Shown: in pieces, positions 1 through 8,258 of the stretch | Position numbering within the stretch: position 1 is the first letter of the stretch | Layout: each line of letters starts with the position of its first letter | From: Deltaproteobacteria bacterium | GTDB lineage: Bacteria > Desulfobacterota > Binatia > HRBIN30 > JACQVA1 | DNA: 64,000 nt | NCBI GenBank assembly: GCA_016178705.1 | Contig: JACOST010000032.1 | Span: 62,001-126,000, forward strand | Direction of reading: 5' to 3' | Program-made: the position numbers and the translations under genes | Notes under the pieces: generated by a model | What the model was told of the DNA's origin: nothing | What the model saw: only the letters and a program-made list of their open reading frames with translations | Database searches by the model: none

Positions 1-3000
1 TGACGGAACGAGGCGAGCCACGTCCGTCCATCGGTTTCGAGCTGTACCATCCGGGTGCGGTCGTCATGGCGAAACCCGGCGGCGAACAGGGCGCCAAAGC
101 CCTCCCAGTCGCGAGCTTCGAGCGCCGCGACGCCGCGCTCCACCACGCGCGTCGCGGCGTTGGCGAAGCGGGCGGGCCACGACCCCTCTTTGATTCTCCC
201 CTTACCATGGGGAGACACAGAGGGGTTCAGTTCAGCGAAGCGCGCGCGCGCTTGGTTGATCTGCTCGACGTCGTAGTTGTCGACGGTTTGCCACCGGCCC
301 TGCGCGTCGCACTCGTATACGGCGAGGAACACGTTCTCGAAGGCGCCGCCGTCGCGCGTGCCGACCTGCGCCATCTGTTCCAGGATGCCGCGCTCGCAGA
401 GGCGGACATGATCGTGGCGGCGGCGCACGTCCGGTGCGAGATCCACGAGCGCTTTCGTGATCTGGTCCGCCGACGTAGAGTCGCTCATCGTCGTGCCCCA
501 GCCGAGGAGGCGGTGATCGCGGAAGACGAAATCGGGAGACCTCGACGCGCTCAGGGCGTCCCAATCCCGGATCGCCATGGCGCGCTCCCTGCCGCGCCAC
601 GCTGCGAGATTGCGGGCATGCGCCGCGCCCTCGCCGGCGTCGAAACGCGCGTCGAGCTCGGCGTAGGCGGCGTCGGCGGCATCCTCGTCGAAGAGCACGA
701 TGGCGACGATGCGCCCGTCGCCATCGACTTCGTGGAGCACGAGGTGGTCATCCACCGCCAGCGGGCCGCCGCCATGCGCGACTTCGCCCTCGAAGCTGTG
801 CAGGCTGAGCGCGAGACGCTCGCCGCGCGTCGCCCGGAGCTTCGTCGTGAAACGGCTCTTGGGCACATCGAAGAGGACGCGGAACTGCTCTAGCCAGATT
901 TCCCGGCCGCAGGTGTTGTGCAACATGCGGCGCCGCTCGTCGAACACCAGCTCCGGCGCAGCGAGGGCCTCGACGCCAGCCCAGTCGCGCGCGTTGAAAA
1001 CATCGAAGAGCTTGCGATCCGCGCGCGATGCGGCGTTCTCGAAGCGCTCGTCCTGGGAGGGCGAGGCTTCTGCCGAGCCGCTCCTCTCCACCCACGGCTC
1101 GCCAGAAGGCTCGTCCTCCCGCGTGATACCCACCAACGCGTCGAAGCGAGCGAGCGCCTCGGCTTCGCAGCCGGCGTCGAAGTACTCGAAGCTATCGAAG
1201 CGGCCATCGTCGCGCATCGACAAGAGCTGGAGGAATATCCTTTCGTAGACACCGCCACTGGCCCGGATGACGCCGACGTTGCCACCGAGGAAGAGGATCG
1301 CGTCCGGGCGCAGCGCCAGCACGTCGTGGATGGCGACCTGGAATCGCTCTTCGAGCTCGAACATGGCGCGGAAGTTGGCGCGCATCGCCTCGCCGCCGTG
1401 CAGCGTGCCGATGCCAAGGACGCGATGGTCGATGAGCTCGAACTCGTCGGCGACGGTATCGCACCACGCGTCGAGATTCGCCGGCTGCAACACCGAGCCC
1501 AGTGTCCGCGCAGCCGCCGCAGCACGGACGCGCTCGCGGTCTTCGGGAAAGAGTTCGGCGTAGCGCTCGTAGAGGCGCGAGACGGCGTCGCCGAGGCGAT
1601 CGGCGGCGAAGATCTCCTGGCGGCAGACGAGGCCACGCGCGTCGACCTCGGTGACCTCGATCGCCTCGCTCTCGTACGGGCCAACGTCGTAGCGGCCTCG
1701 GGTGTCTCCGCTTGCGCCCGTGCGGCGGCGGGTCAAGAGTAAGCGCTCGCCGAGCGTCGCGAGCGACTCGACCTTGTAGTACGGAGCGCTCGATCGGAAC
1801 AGGCGCTGGAGCGAAGCGATCCCCGCGTCGCCCCCGTACGTCGATCCCGTCGGGTGATAGATCTCCTGGAACTCCTCGTGCATTGCCGCTGCGACCGCAC
1901 CGAGGTCGCGCGCGGCGAGAGCTGCGTCGAAACGGGCCTTCCACGCGGTCGCCGCGTTCGGCCGCACGCGCCGGTGCGTACCCGAGGGTCTAGGTGAATG
2001 GGAGGGCAAGGCTTCCGCCGAGCCTCCTCGCGCATCAAACGGCTCGGCGGAAGCCTCGCCCTCCCTCATCAGGACCAGCTCGTCGACGCGCGCCAGCGCC
2101 TCGTCCTCCCGATCGACGGCGAACTGCTCCCAGCGCGCCAGCAAACCATCGGCGTCGAAGACAAACAGTTGGCAGAGATTGCGTTCGAACCGACCACCGC
2201 CGACGCGCTCGGTGCCGAAGTGGGTCCAGCGCATCAGGAGCGCGTCGGATCGCAGGGCGATGATGTCGTCGACGCAGACCACGCTGTCGCCCGCGACTTC
2301 GAGCAAGGAGCGGAGCACCCGCAGCACGGATTCGGCACCGTACGCGGACTCCAAGCCGATGGGTCGGTGGTCGACGTATTCGACGCCGGGCGCAACCGCT
2401 GTGGCGCAGCGATCGATATCAAGCGCTCCTGACACGAAGATGGCGACCGTGCGCGCCGTCGCCGCAGCGCGCTCACGCTCGGGGCCGTCGGGCAGCAGCT
2501 CGGCGTAGCGTTCGTAGAGGCGGACGATGGCGTCGCCGAGGTTGTCGGCTGCGAAGACCTCCTGGCGGCAGACGAGGCCGTGCGCGTCGACCTCGGTGAC
2601 CTCGATCGCCTCGCTCTCGTACGGGCCAACGTCGTAGCGGCCTCGGGTGTCTCCGCTTGCGCCCGTGCGGCGGCGGGTCAGGAGTAAGCGCTCGCCGAGC
2701 GTCGCGAGCGACTCGACCTTGTAGTACGAAGCGCGCGATCGGAACAGGCGCTGGAGGGAAGCGATCCCCGCGTCCCTCCCGTAATCGGATCCTGTCGGGT
2801 GATCGATCTCTCGCCACTCCTCGTGCATCTCCGCCGCGACCGCATCGAAATCGCGGGCGGCGAGAGCCGCGTCGAAACGGGCCCTCCACGCGGTCGCGGC
2901 GTTCGGCCGCACGCGGCGGCCCGGCCACCGGGACTTGCCTGTCTGGGAGGGCGAGGCTTTTGCCGAGCCGCTCCGCCCATCGGACGGCTCGCCGGGAGGC

Positions 3001-6000
3001 TCGCCCTCCCGCGCGTCGGAGCGTGCGACAGTCGCATCGATGCGCGGAGCCGCGCCGTGCGCGCGCTCGACGAGCAACGTCGCGCCCTTGGCTTCCCACA
3101 ACTCGATCGCGTGGGCTTCCTCGGCGTTCGCTTCGTCGGCGCGACCGGCCGCGCGCAATGCCACGGCGAGCGCGCTGCGCGCGTTGGCGTGATGCAGCAG
3201 CGCATCGGTGGCGGCGGCGATGTCGACGGCGGCGCGCGCGAAGTCGATGGCGGCCGCATGTTCGCCGCGTTGCGCCAGGGCTTCGGCGCGCACGCCGCGC
3301 CAAGTGATCGCGGCTTGCAAGTCATCGCCGCCGAGCAACTCGCTCTCATGGCTGAGCGCTTCGGCTTCCGCCGCCCGGCCCTGCGCGAGCAGCGCGCGGC
3401 CGAGGAACGCCGCCGCGCGCGCCGCGTCGATGCCGAGCCCATGCGTGCGCAACCCGTCGTACGCGCCGCGCAGGCAACTCTCGGCGGCGACCGCGTCGCC
3501 TTCGAGGAGATCGATCAAGCCGGCGAACACGTCGGCTTCGAGCACGCGCTGTGTGATGCCGAGCTCTTCGACCATTTTGCGCGATGACACAATCATGCGC
3601 CGCGCCGCCTCGGTGCGTCCGCGCAACGCTTCGAGTACCGCCTGGCAGCGCAGCGCAACCGCCTCGACCGCCGGCGCGCCTTGCGTGATGCGCAGCACGC
3701 GCACGACGTCGAGGCAACGTCCGCTGGCGCGGGTCACCGGGCTCGGTCCCCACAGCGCGGCGAGCGGCGCTCCGGCGAGCACCGCGTTCGAGCGCCGCCG
3801 ATCGTTCGCACGGCGAGCGGCGGCGAGCGCCTTGTCGAGCGCGGCTTCGCAGGCGCCGACCTTGCCGAGGCGTTGCAGCGCCAGCGCGTGTACCGAGTGC
3901 GCCTTCGCCTCGCCGGCCGCGTCACCTACAGACACCATCGCGTCAGCCGCCGCCGCGACCGCGTCGGCGGTGGCCTGCAGTGCCTGCGGATCGGTGAGCA
4001 CGGCGAGCTGGCCGACGAAGCAGGTGTGCCAGGCGCGGAGACGCTGGGGGTTAGGGGTTAGGGGGTTGGGGGTTACGGAAGAATCGGACTTGGCCCTTAA
4101 CCCCTTAGCCCCGTAACCCCCTAACCCCTTGTCTTCAACGAAGCGAGCCAGTTCTGCGATCGCTTTCGTTGCCGGGCCGACGTCACCGGCGGAGAGCAAC
4201 GCTTCGCACCAATCGAGCGCCAGGTCGGCGCGCGCCGAGTCCGATTCATCGAGCCGATCAAGGGCGCGGCCGAGCAGGTTGGCTGCTGGCGAGAGATCAT
4301 CACGCGCCAGCGCGCGCCGGCCCGCAGCGGCGAGATAGCGCGCCGCGCGCTCGCCGAGCGCGCGGCCGTGCGCGGCGATCGGACCCAATTCGCGCAGGTG
4401 CTGATGGGCTTGCTCGAAGTGCCAGCCGAGCGTCTCGTCGTGCTCGATCGATTCCCCGACTTTCGTCTCGATCCAATCGGCGAGCCGCGCGTGCAGCTCG
4501 GCGCGCGTGCCCTTCAATACGCGACGGTACGCCGCGTCGCGGATCAGCCCGTGATGAAAGCGCAGCGCCGGCTCGCCGAGGAACCAGCCGGTGTCGGACT
4601 CGATCACCTCGCTGCGTCGGAGCGATTCGAGCCGCGCGTCGAGGTCGCTGACCTCGCGCGGCAGCAGATGGGCGACCGCGCTGCGCGAAAATTGTCGGCC
4701 GACGACGGCGGCGCGCTCTAGTACCGCGCGATCCTCCGGGCGCAGCCGCTCGATGCGGGCGGCGAGCAGCGCGTGAATGGTCGGCGGCATGTCGAGCGCG
4801 GCGAGATCGACGGCCGCGGTCCAGTGATCGCCGTCTTGTTTGAGCGCGCCATCGGTCACCAGCATGCGCACCAGCTCCGCGAGAAAAAGCGGGTTGCCTT
4901 CGCTGGTGGCGAGCACACGCCCAGCAACCGCCGCGGGCAACGCATCGGCGCCGATCACGTTCGCGGCCAGCCGCGTCGCCGCCGCGGCGTCGAGTCCGCC
5001 GAGCGTGATCACATCGGAGACGAGACCGCCCGTCGCCGTCAGCGACGAGCGCGCGTCGCGCAACTCTGGGCGCGCACCGGCGAGTACCAGCAACGGCATC
5101 TCCTTGCCCCACTGCACGAGGTGCTCGACGAGATCGAGCAGCAGCGGCTCCGCCCACTGTAAGTCGTCGATGGCAAGCACGACCGGCCGCGTCGTGGTCA
5201 ACCCGGCGAGGAAGCGGCGGACGACGAAGAAGGTTTCCTCGGGTGACCCTGGCGTGCCAGCGAGCAGCGCGGCGATGCCGTCGGCGATGCGGGCGCGATC
5301 GTCACTGGCGGGCAGCGCGGCGGCGATGGCCGCATCGGACCGATCCGACCGATCGGACGGATCGGACAGGTTCGCGCGCAACGCCTTCGCGATCGGCGCG
5401 AACGTCGCGCCACCGGCGGACTCGCACTGCGCGGTCAACACCGTGGCGCCGTCGCCCAGGCGGCGGGCGAGTTCCTCGATCAAGCGCGATTTGCCCAGCC
5501 CGGGCGAGCCGAGCACCACAGCGAGGCGCGCGCGGCGTTCCGCAACCGCCGCGTCGTAGACCGCCAACACGCGCCGCAGCTCGTCGTCGCGTCCCACGAA
5601 GGCGATGGCGGCGGCCGCCGCGGGCCGTTCGAGCGAGAGCACGCGATACGCCGCCATCGTCTCGGTGCGCCCCTTGAGCGCGAACACCCCGGCGGGGGCC
5701 AGTGTCACCAACTCACTAACCAGCCGTCGCGTTGCTTCACCGATGATCACCTCGCCGGCGCGCGCTTCTTGCTGCAAGCGCGCCGCGACGTTGGCCGGAT
5801 CGCCGACGACGTCGGTGTTGTCGGCGCTGACGACGACCTCGCCGGTGTTGATGCCGACGCGTACTGATAGGGGGTTAGGGGTTAGGGCTTGGGGGTTAGG
5901 GCTTGGGGAAAGCGGCTGATCCCCTAGCCCCTTAACCGCCTCCACGATCGCGACGCCGGCGCGCACGGCGCGGATGGCATCGTCCTCGGCGACGCGCGGG

Positions 6001-6401
6001 ACACCGAAGGCGGCCATGACGCCATCGCCGAGCAACTTCACCACCGTACCGCCGTGGGCTTCGATGGCGCCGCGCAGCGCGCGGTAGTAACGATCCATCA
6101 AGCGGCGCACCGATTCCGCGTCGAGCCGTTCGTGCAGCGACGTCGAGCCGACGAGATCGGCGAAGATGATCGTGACTACCTTGCGTGCTTCGGAAATGGG
6201 ATTGGGGGTTAGGGGAAGAGGGGAACTGCCTACTGCCGTCTGCCTACTGCCTACTAGCGCCGCGCCACAGCCATTGCAGAAGCGCGACCCCGGCGGGTTG
6301 TCGGCCGCGCAGCTAGGGCAGCGCGCCGCGAGCGCGGCGCCGCAAGCGTTGCAGAAGCGTGCCGCCTCGGGATTGGCGTGATCGCAACTCGCACAGTTCA
6401 T
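1..6401 (-). CDS. Class III nucleotide cyclase / AAA ATPase / TPR protein with C-terminal NTF2-like array (3' end cut by window edge)
   Basis: One frame stays open from the ATG at 6401 to the window edge (2,133 codons), so the C-terminus is missing. Residues 1-45 form a double zinc ribbon with CxxC pairs. Residues about 66-235 are a class III cyclase domain (FADLVGSTS, LLGDGVMAAFG, VGDPANVAARLQ). An AAA/STAND-type ATPase follows, with Walker A GSPGLGKS near residue 298 and Walker B VVLAIDDLQWAE near 405, then an alpha-helical TPR-like region to about 1130. From about 1150 the protein is a series of NTF2/SnoaL-like modules (pattern ARDFDAVAAEMHEEW...DHP), at least seven in four blocks. The first blocks repeat at exactly 945 bp, and a 165-bp stretch at 1621-1785 is almost identical to 2566-2730. 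Three G-rich heptamer inserts and several palindromes lie in frame. It follows the membrane gene by 66 bp and may be the operon's last gene. The cyclic nucleotide made (cAMP or cGMP) and the module ligands are unknown. Confidence 0.85.
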   Translation of the reverse strand, partial: MNCASCDHANPEAARFCNACGAALAARCPSCAADNPPGSRFCNGCGAALVGSRQTAVGSSPLPLTPNPISEARKVVTIIFADLVGSTSLHERLDAESVRRLMDRYYRALRGAIEAHGGTVVKLLGDGVMAAFGVPRVAEDDAIRAVRAGVAIVEAVKGLGDQPLSPSPNPQALTPNPLSVRVGINTGEVVVSADNTDVVGDPANVAARLQQEARAGEVIIGEATRRLVSELVTLAPAGVFALKGRTETMAAYRVLSLERPAAAAAIAFVGRDDELRRVLAVYDAAVAERRARLAVVLGSPGLGKSRLIEELARRLGDGATVLTAQCESAGGATFAPIAKALRANLSDPSDRSDRSDAAIAAALPASDDRARIADGIAALLAGTPGSPEETFFVVRRFLAGLTTTRPVVLAIDDLQWAEPLLLDLVEHLVQWGKEMPLLVLAGARPELRDARSSLTATGGLVSDVITLGGLDAAAATRLAANVIGADALPAAVAGRVLATSEGNPLFLAELVRMLVTDGALKQDGDHWTAAVDLAALDMPPTIHALLAARIERLRPEDRAVLERAAVVGRQFSRSAVAHLLPREVSDLDARLESLRRSEVIESDTGWFLGEPALRFHHGLIRDAAYRRVLKGTRAELHARLADWIETKVGESIEHDETLGWHFEQAHQHLRELGPIAAHGRALGERAARYLAAAGRRALARDDLSPAANLLGRALDRLDESDSARADLALDWCEALLSAGDVGPATKAIAELARFVEDKGLGGYGAKGLRAKSDSSVTPNPLTPNPQRLRAWHTCFVGQLAVLTDPQALQATADAVAAAADAMVSVGDAAGEAKAHSVHALALQRLGKVGACEAALDKALAAARRANDRRRSNAVLAGAPLAALWGPSPVTRASGRCLDVVRVLRITQGAPAVEAVALRCQAVLEALRGRTEAARRMIVSSRKMVEELGITQRVLEADVFAGLIDLLEGDAVAAESCLRGAYDGLRTHGLGIDAARAAAFLGRALLAQGRAAEAEALSHESELLGGDDLQAAITWRGVRAEALAQRGEHAAAIDFARAAVDIAAATDALLHHANARSALAVALRAAGRADEANAEEAHAIELWEAKGATLLVERAHGAAPRIDATVARSDAREGEPPGEPSDGRSGSAKASPSQTGKSRWPGRRVRPNAATAWRARFDAALAARDFDAVAAEMHEEWREIDHPTGSDYGRDAGIASLQRLFRSRASYYKVESLATLGERLLLTRRRTGASGDTRGRYDVGPYESEAIEVTEVDAHGLVCRQEVFAADNLGDAIVRLYERYAELLPDGPERERAAATARTVAIFVSGALDIDRCATAVAPGVEYVDHRPIGLESAYGAESVLRVLRSLLEVAGDSVVCVDDIIALRSDALLMRWTHFGTERVGGGRFERNLCQLFVFDADGLLARWEQFAVDREDEALARVDELVLMREGEASAEPFDARGGSAEALPSHSPRPSGTHRRVRPNAATAWKARFDAALAARDLGAVAAAMHEEFQEIYHPTGSTYGGDAGIASLQRLFRSSAPYYKVESLATLGERLLLTRRRTGASGDTRGRYDVGPYESEAIEVTEVDARGLVCRQEIFAADRLGDAVSRLYERYAELFPEDRERVRAAAAARTLGSVLQPANLDAWCDTVADEFELIDHRVLGIGTLHGGEAMRANFRAMFELEERFQVAIHDVLALRPDAILFLGGNVGVIRASGGVYERIFLQLLSMRDDGRFDSFEYFDAGCEAEALARFDALVGITREDEPSGEPWVERSGSAEASPSQDERFENAASRADRKLFDVFNARDWAGVEALAAPELVFDERRRMLHNTCGREIWLEQFRVLFDVPKSRFTTKLRATRGERLALSLHSFEGEVAHGGGPLAVDDHLVLHEVDGDGRIVAIVLFDEDAADAAYAELDARFDAGEGAAHARNLAAWRGRERAMAIRDWDALSASRSPDFVFRDHRLLGWGTTMSDSTSADQITKALVDLAPDVRRRHDHVRLCERGILEQMAQVGTRDGGAFENVFLAVYECDAQGRWQTVDNYDVEQINQARARFAELNPSVSPHGKGRIKEGSWPARFANAATRVVERGVAALEARDWEGFGALFAAGFRHDDRTRMVQLETDGRTWLASFR
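182..226. repeat. Imperfect palindrome in linker of NTF2 array
   Basis: Two arms (182-201 and 209-226, beginning ACCCCTCT and ending AGAGGGGT) are imperfect reverse complements around a short loop. The element is read in frame by the cyclase/NTF2 gene and lies at the boundary between the third and fourth module blocks. Confidence 0.7.
1055..1120. repeat. Palindromic repeat family A, copy 1
   Basis: 25-nt arms (1055-1079 and 1096-1120) begin GGGAGGGCGAGGCTT and end with its near complement. The copy is in frame inside the cyclase/NTF2 gene at a module boundary, 945 bp from copy 2. Confidence 0.85.
2000..2065. repeat. Palindromic repeat family A, copy 2
   Basis: The 25-nt arms at 2000-2024 and 2041-2065 match at 24 of 25 positions, the best-preserved copy. 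It is in frame in the linker between module blocks one and two, exactly 945 bp from both neighbouring copies. Confidence 0.88.
2945..3010. repeat. Palindromic repeat family A, copy 3
   Basis: Arms at 2945-2969 and 2986-3010 form an imperfect hairpin with the same GGGAGGGCGAGGCTT core. It is in frame just before the first NTF2-like block of the cyclase protein. Confidence 0.85.
4046..4130. repeat. Telomere-like G-rich heptamer repeat with inverted partner, inside the cyclase gene
   Basis: The + strand at 4046-4074 reads GGGGGTT-AGGGGTT followed by one octamer and another heptamer, giving four G-runs of 4-5. An inverted C-rich set (CCCTTAACCCCTTAGCCCC-type) lies at 4094-4130. The insert is read in frame as a Pro/Asn and Gly/Leu-rich linker. 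The + strand run fits the G-quadruplex consensus and lies on the template strand of the gene. Confidence 0.8.
5870..5935. repeat. G-rich heptamer repeat with inverted partner, inside the cyclase domain
   Basis: Five heptamers in perfect register (GGGGGTT, AGGGGTT, AGGGCTT, GGGGGTT, AGGGCTT; 5870-5904) plus GGGG, then a shorter inverted C-rich run to 5935. It adds a roughly 20-residue Pro/Asn-rich loop within the cyclase domain, just before VRVGINTGEV, without breaking the frame. Confidence 0.82.
6204..6255. repeat. Mixed heptamer repeat between zinc ribbon and cyclase domain
   Basis: A GGGGGTT-AGGGGAA heptamer run at 6204-6217 joins a second heptamer family (ACTGCCT, ACTGCCG, TCTGCCT, ACTGCCT; 6225-6252). 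It is translated as a VGSRQTAVGSS linker. The ACTGCCT family recurs at 59678-59705. Confidence 0.8.
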
Positions 6402-6467
6402 CGGGACACTCAGTCGCGGCCGAGTATGCGGTTGGTCGCGAACGATGTCCACCGCGACGCCGGGCCG

Positions 6468-7052
6468 CTACTTCGCCAACGACTCCAGCTTCTGTTCGTA
6501 CAGTGTCCAGTTCGCTGTCACCAAGCCGCGATCGAAGAGATGCAAGGCCGCAAGCGTCTGCTCGGCCTTCTGGTGCAGGAGGACGCCGAACACTGGCAAG
6601 GCGAGCAGGAGTAACATCGCCATCAGCGCGGCTCCGCCGGAGAGCAGCGCGAGCAGCGCGAAACCCGCACCGATGGCGCAGGCGAGCGCGATCGTGCGAA
6701 ACCAGAACACGTAGTGCCAGCAGCGATGGAGATGGTCGCGGATCGCTCCCCAGTGGGCTTGCTCGTAGAAGACGAGTTCGTAGACTTGATAGGCAACGTC
6801 ACCGGCGTTCGACCGACCGGTGAGATTGCCGCGCTCGATGATCGCCGCCAGCGACGCCCGCTGCGGATTGCGGAAGCCATTGCCGTCGCCTTCGAAACGC
6901 CAGCGCACCGATTGGTGCAACAACAAACCAACCACCGGCGCAAGAGGCAGCCACACGCCCACCGACGGCTCGATGTGCCAGGCGTGCAAGAACAGCGCGA
7001 GCGGCGCGGCGACGATCAGTCCCGGCAGTGTCCACCAGGCGAGGTCGCGCAT
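6468..7052 (-). CDS. Small integral membrane protein, function unknown
   Basis: The 194-residue product has four hydrophobic segments: two near the N-terminus (WWTLPGLIVAAPLALFLHA, then VWLPLAPVVGLLLH) and two around residues 130-165. Between them is a soluble stretch with NRPG-like and GDVAYQVYELVFYEQAHW motifs. The start ATG overlaps the stop of the acyl-CoA dehydrogenase as TGATG, which implies translational coupling and places it at the end of the hopanoid operon. I recognise no family. Its position could suggest a role at the membrane where hopanoids accumulate, but that is inference only. Confidence 0.75.
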   Translation of the reverse strand: MRDLAWWTLPGLIVAAPLALFLHAWHIEPSVGVWLPLAPVVGLLLHQSVRWRFEGDGNGFRNPQRASLAAIIERGNLTGRSNAGDVAYQVYELVFYEQAHWGAIRDHLHRCWHYVFWFRTIALACAIGAGFALLALLSGGAALMAMLLLLALPVFGVLLHQKAEQTLAALHLFDRGLVTANWTLYEQKLESLAK

Positions 7053-8227
7053 CACTTGGCACGCGGCAGGCCGAGCACACGCTCGGCGACGATGTTGCGC
7101 TGCACCTCGGAGCTGCCGGCCGCGATCGTGCGGCCGCGCGAGTAGAGGAACAAGTACGGGAACTCGCCGTCGAGCGGCGCGCGCGGCGAACCCTTGAGCA
7201 GTTGCGCGAACGGTCCTTCGATCGTCAGCGCGGTTTCCAACTGACGCTGATACATCTCGCTCCAAAAGAGTTTCTCGATCGAGCCTTCCGGACCGGGCGC
7301 ACCGCCGCGTAGGGTTCTCGTCAAACTGCGATAGGCGGTGTACTTGATCGTGTCGCTCTCGATGATCGCTTGCGCGACCTGCTGGCGAATCAGCGGATCG
7401 CTCAGCGCCGGCCGGCCGTTGCGCTGCCAGGTGCGCGCGAACGCCAACATGTCGTTGAGCGCGACGCGCGATTGGAGCTGCCGGCTGAAGGTCAGCGTCG
7501 CTCGCTCGTGCATCAGCGTCGTGATCGCGATCTCCCAACCGCCGTTGATCTGCCCGATCACGTTGGCGCGCGGCACCCGCACATCCTCGAAGAATACTTC
7601 ATTGAACTCTTCGTCGGCGTTGATCTGCTTGAGCGGGCGCACGGTGATGCCGGGGCTGTGCATGTCGGCGAGCAGAAACGTGATGCCGCGATGCTTGGGC
7701 GCGTCGGGATCGGTGCGCACCAGTAGCATGCACCAGTCGGCGTAACGCGCCCAACTGGTCCACACCTTCTGACCGTTGACGACGAAGTCGTCGCCGTCGA
7801 GCACGGCGCGGGTTTTCAACGCGGCCAAATCGGAGCCGGCATTGGGCTCCGAAAATCCCTGACACCAAATTTCATCCGCCGCCAACAGCGGCTTGAGATA
7901 GCGACGCTTCTGCGCGTCGGTGCCGTGCGCCATCAGCACCGGTCCGCCCATCGTGAGGCCGGCAAGATTGACGAGCTGCGGCGTGCGCGCGCGCGCCATT
8001 TCTTCTTGAAAGATGATCTGTTCGATCAGCGTCGCGCCGCGGCCGCCGTATTCTTTGGGCCAGGCGATGCCGCACCAACCCGCGTCGTAGAGTTTGCGCT
8101 GCCAGGCTTTGCCGTACGCCGCGCGCTCGCTCATCGACTCGGGTTCAGGACCCGGCGCGTTGGCTTCCAGCCAGCTCCGCAACTCGGTGCGGAACTGTTC
8201 TTCCTGCGGTGAGTAGGAGAGATCCAT
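7052..8227 (-). CDS. Acyl-CoA dehydrogenase family flavoprotein
   Basis: The 391-residue product matches the FAD-dependent acyl-CoA dehydrogenase family, which introduces alpha-beta double bonds in acyl-CoA thioesters. Visible signatures are the substrate/FAD loop QGFSEPNAGSDLAALKT, then NGQKVWTSWARYADW, and the C-terminal AAGSSEVQRNIVAERVLGLP. I chose the ATG at 8227 (MDLSYSPQEEQFR), the usual N-terminus. The same frame extends upstream to 8440 only through repeat B and the end of hpnE. It starts 31 bp after hpnE and overlaps the next gene by 1 bp, so it is probably cotranscribed with the hopanoid genes. The acyl substrate cannot be read from the sequence. Confidence 0.9.
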   Translation of the reverse strand: MDLSYSPQEEQFRTELRSWLEANAPGPEPESMSERAAYGKAWQRKLYDAGWCGIAWPKEYGGRGATLIEQIIFQEEMARARTPQLVNLAGLTMGGPVLMAHGTDAQKRRYLKPLLAADEIWCQGFSEPNAGSDLAALKTRAVLDGDDFVVNGQKVWTSWARYADWCMLLVRTDPDAPKHRGITFLLADMHSPGITVRPLKQINADEEFNEVFFEDVRVPRANVIGQINGGWEIAITTLMHERATLTFSRQLQSRVALNDMLAFARTWQRNGRPALSDPLIRQQVAQAIIESDTIKYTAYRSLTRTLRGGAPGPEGSIEKLFWSEMYQRQLETALTIEGPFAQLLKGSPRAPLDGEFPYLFLYSRGRTIAAGSSEVQRNIVAERVLGLPRAK

Positions 8228-8258
8228 GCGCGCTATTTCGCCCGCGCGTGGTGGCGAG

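Noticed and set aside
66-893. 275-codon + strand open frame opposite the cyclase gene
   Set aside because: It is the antisense of the NTF2-array frame; high GC gives long shadow frames, and it has no domain or ribosome binding site.
1055-3010. Family A palindromes as CRISPR repeats
   Set aside because: The 945-bp spacing is coding sequence, there are no spacers, and no cas gene is present.
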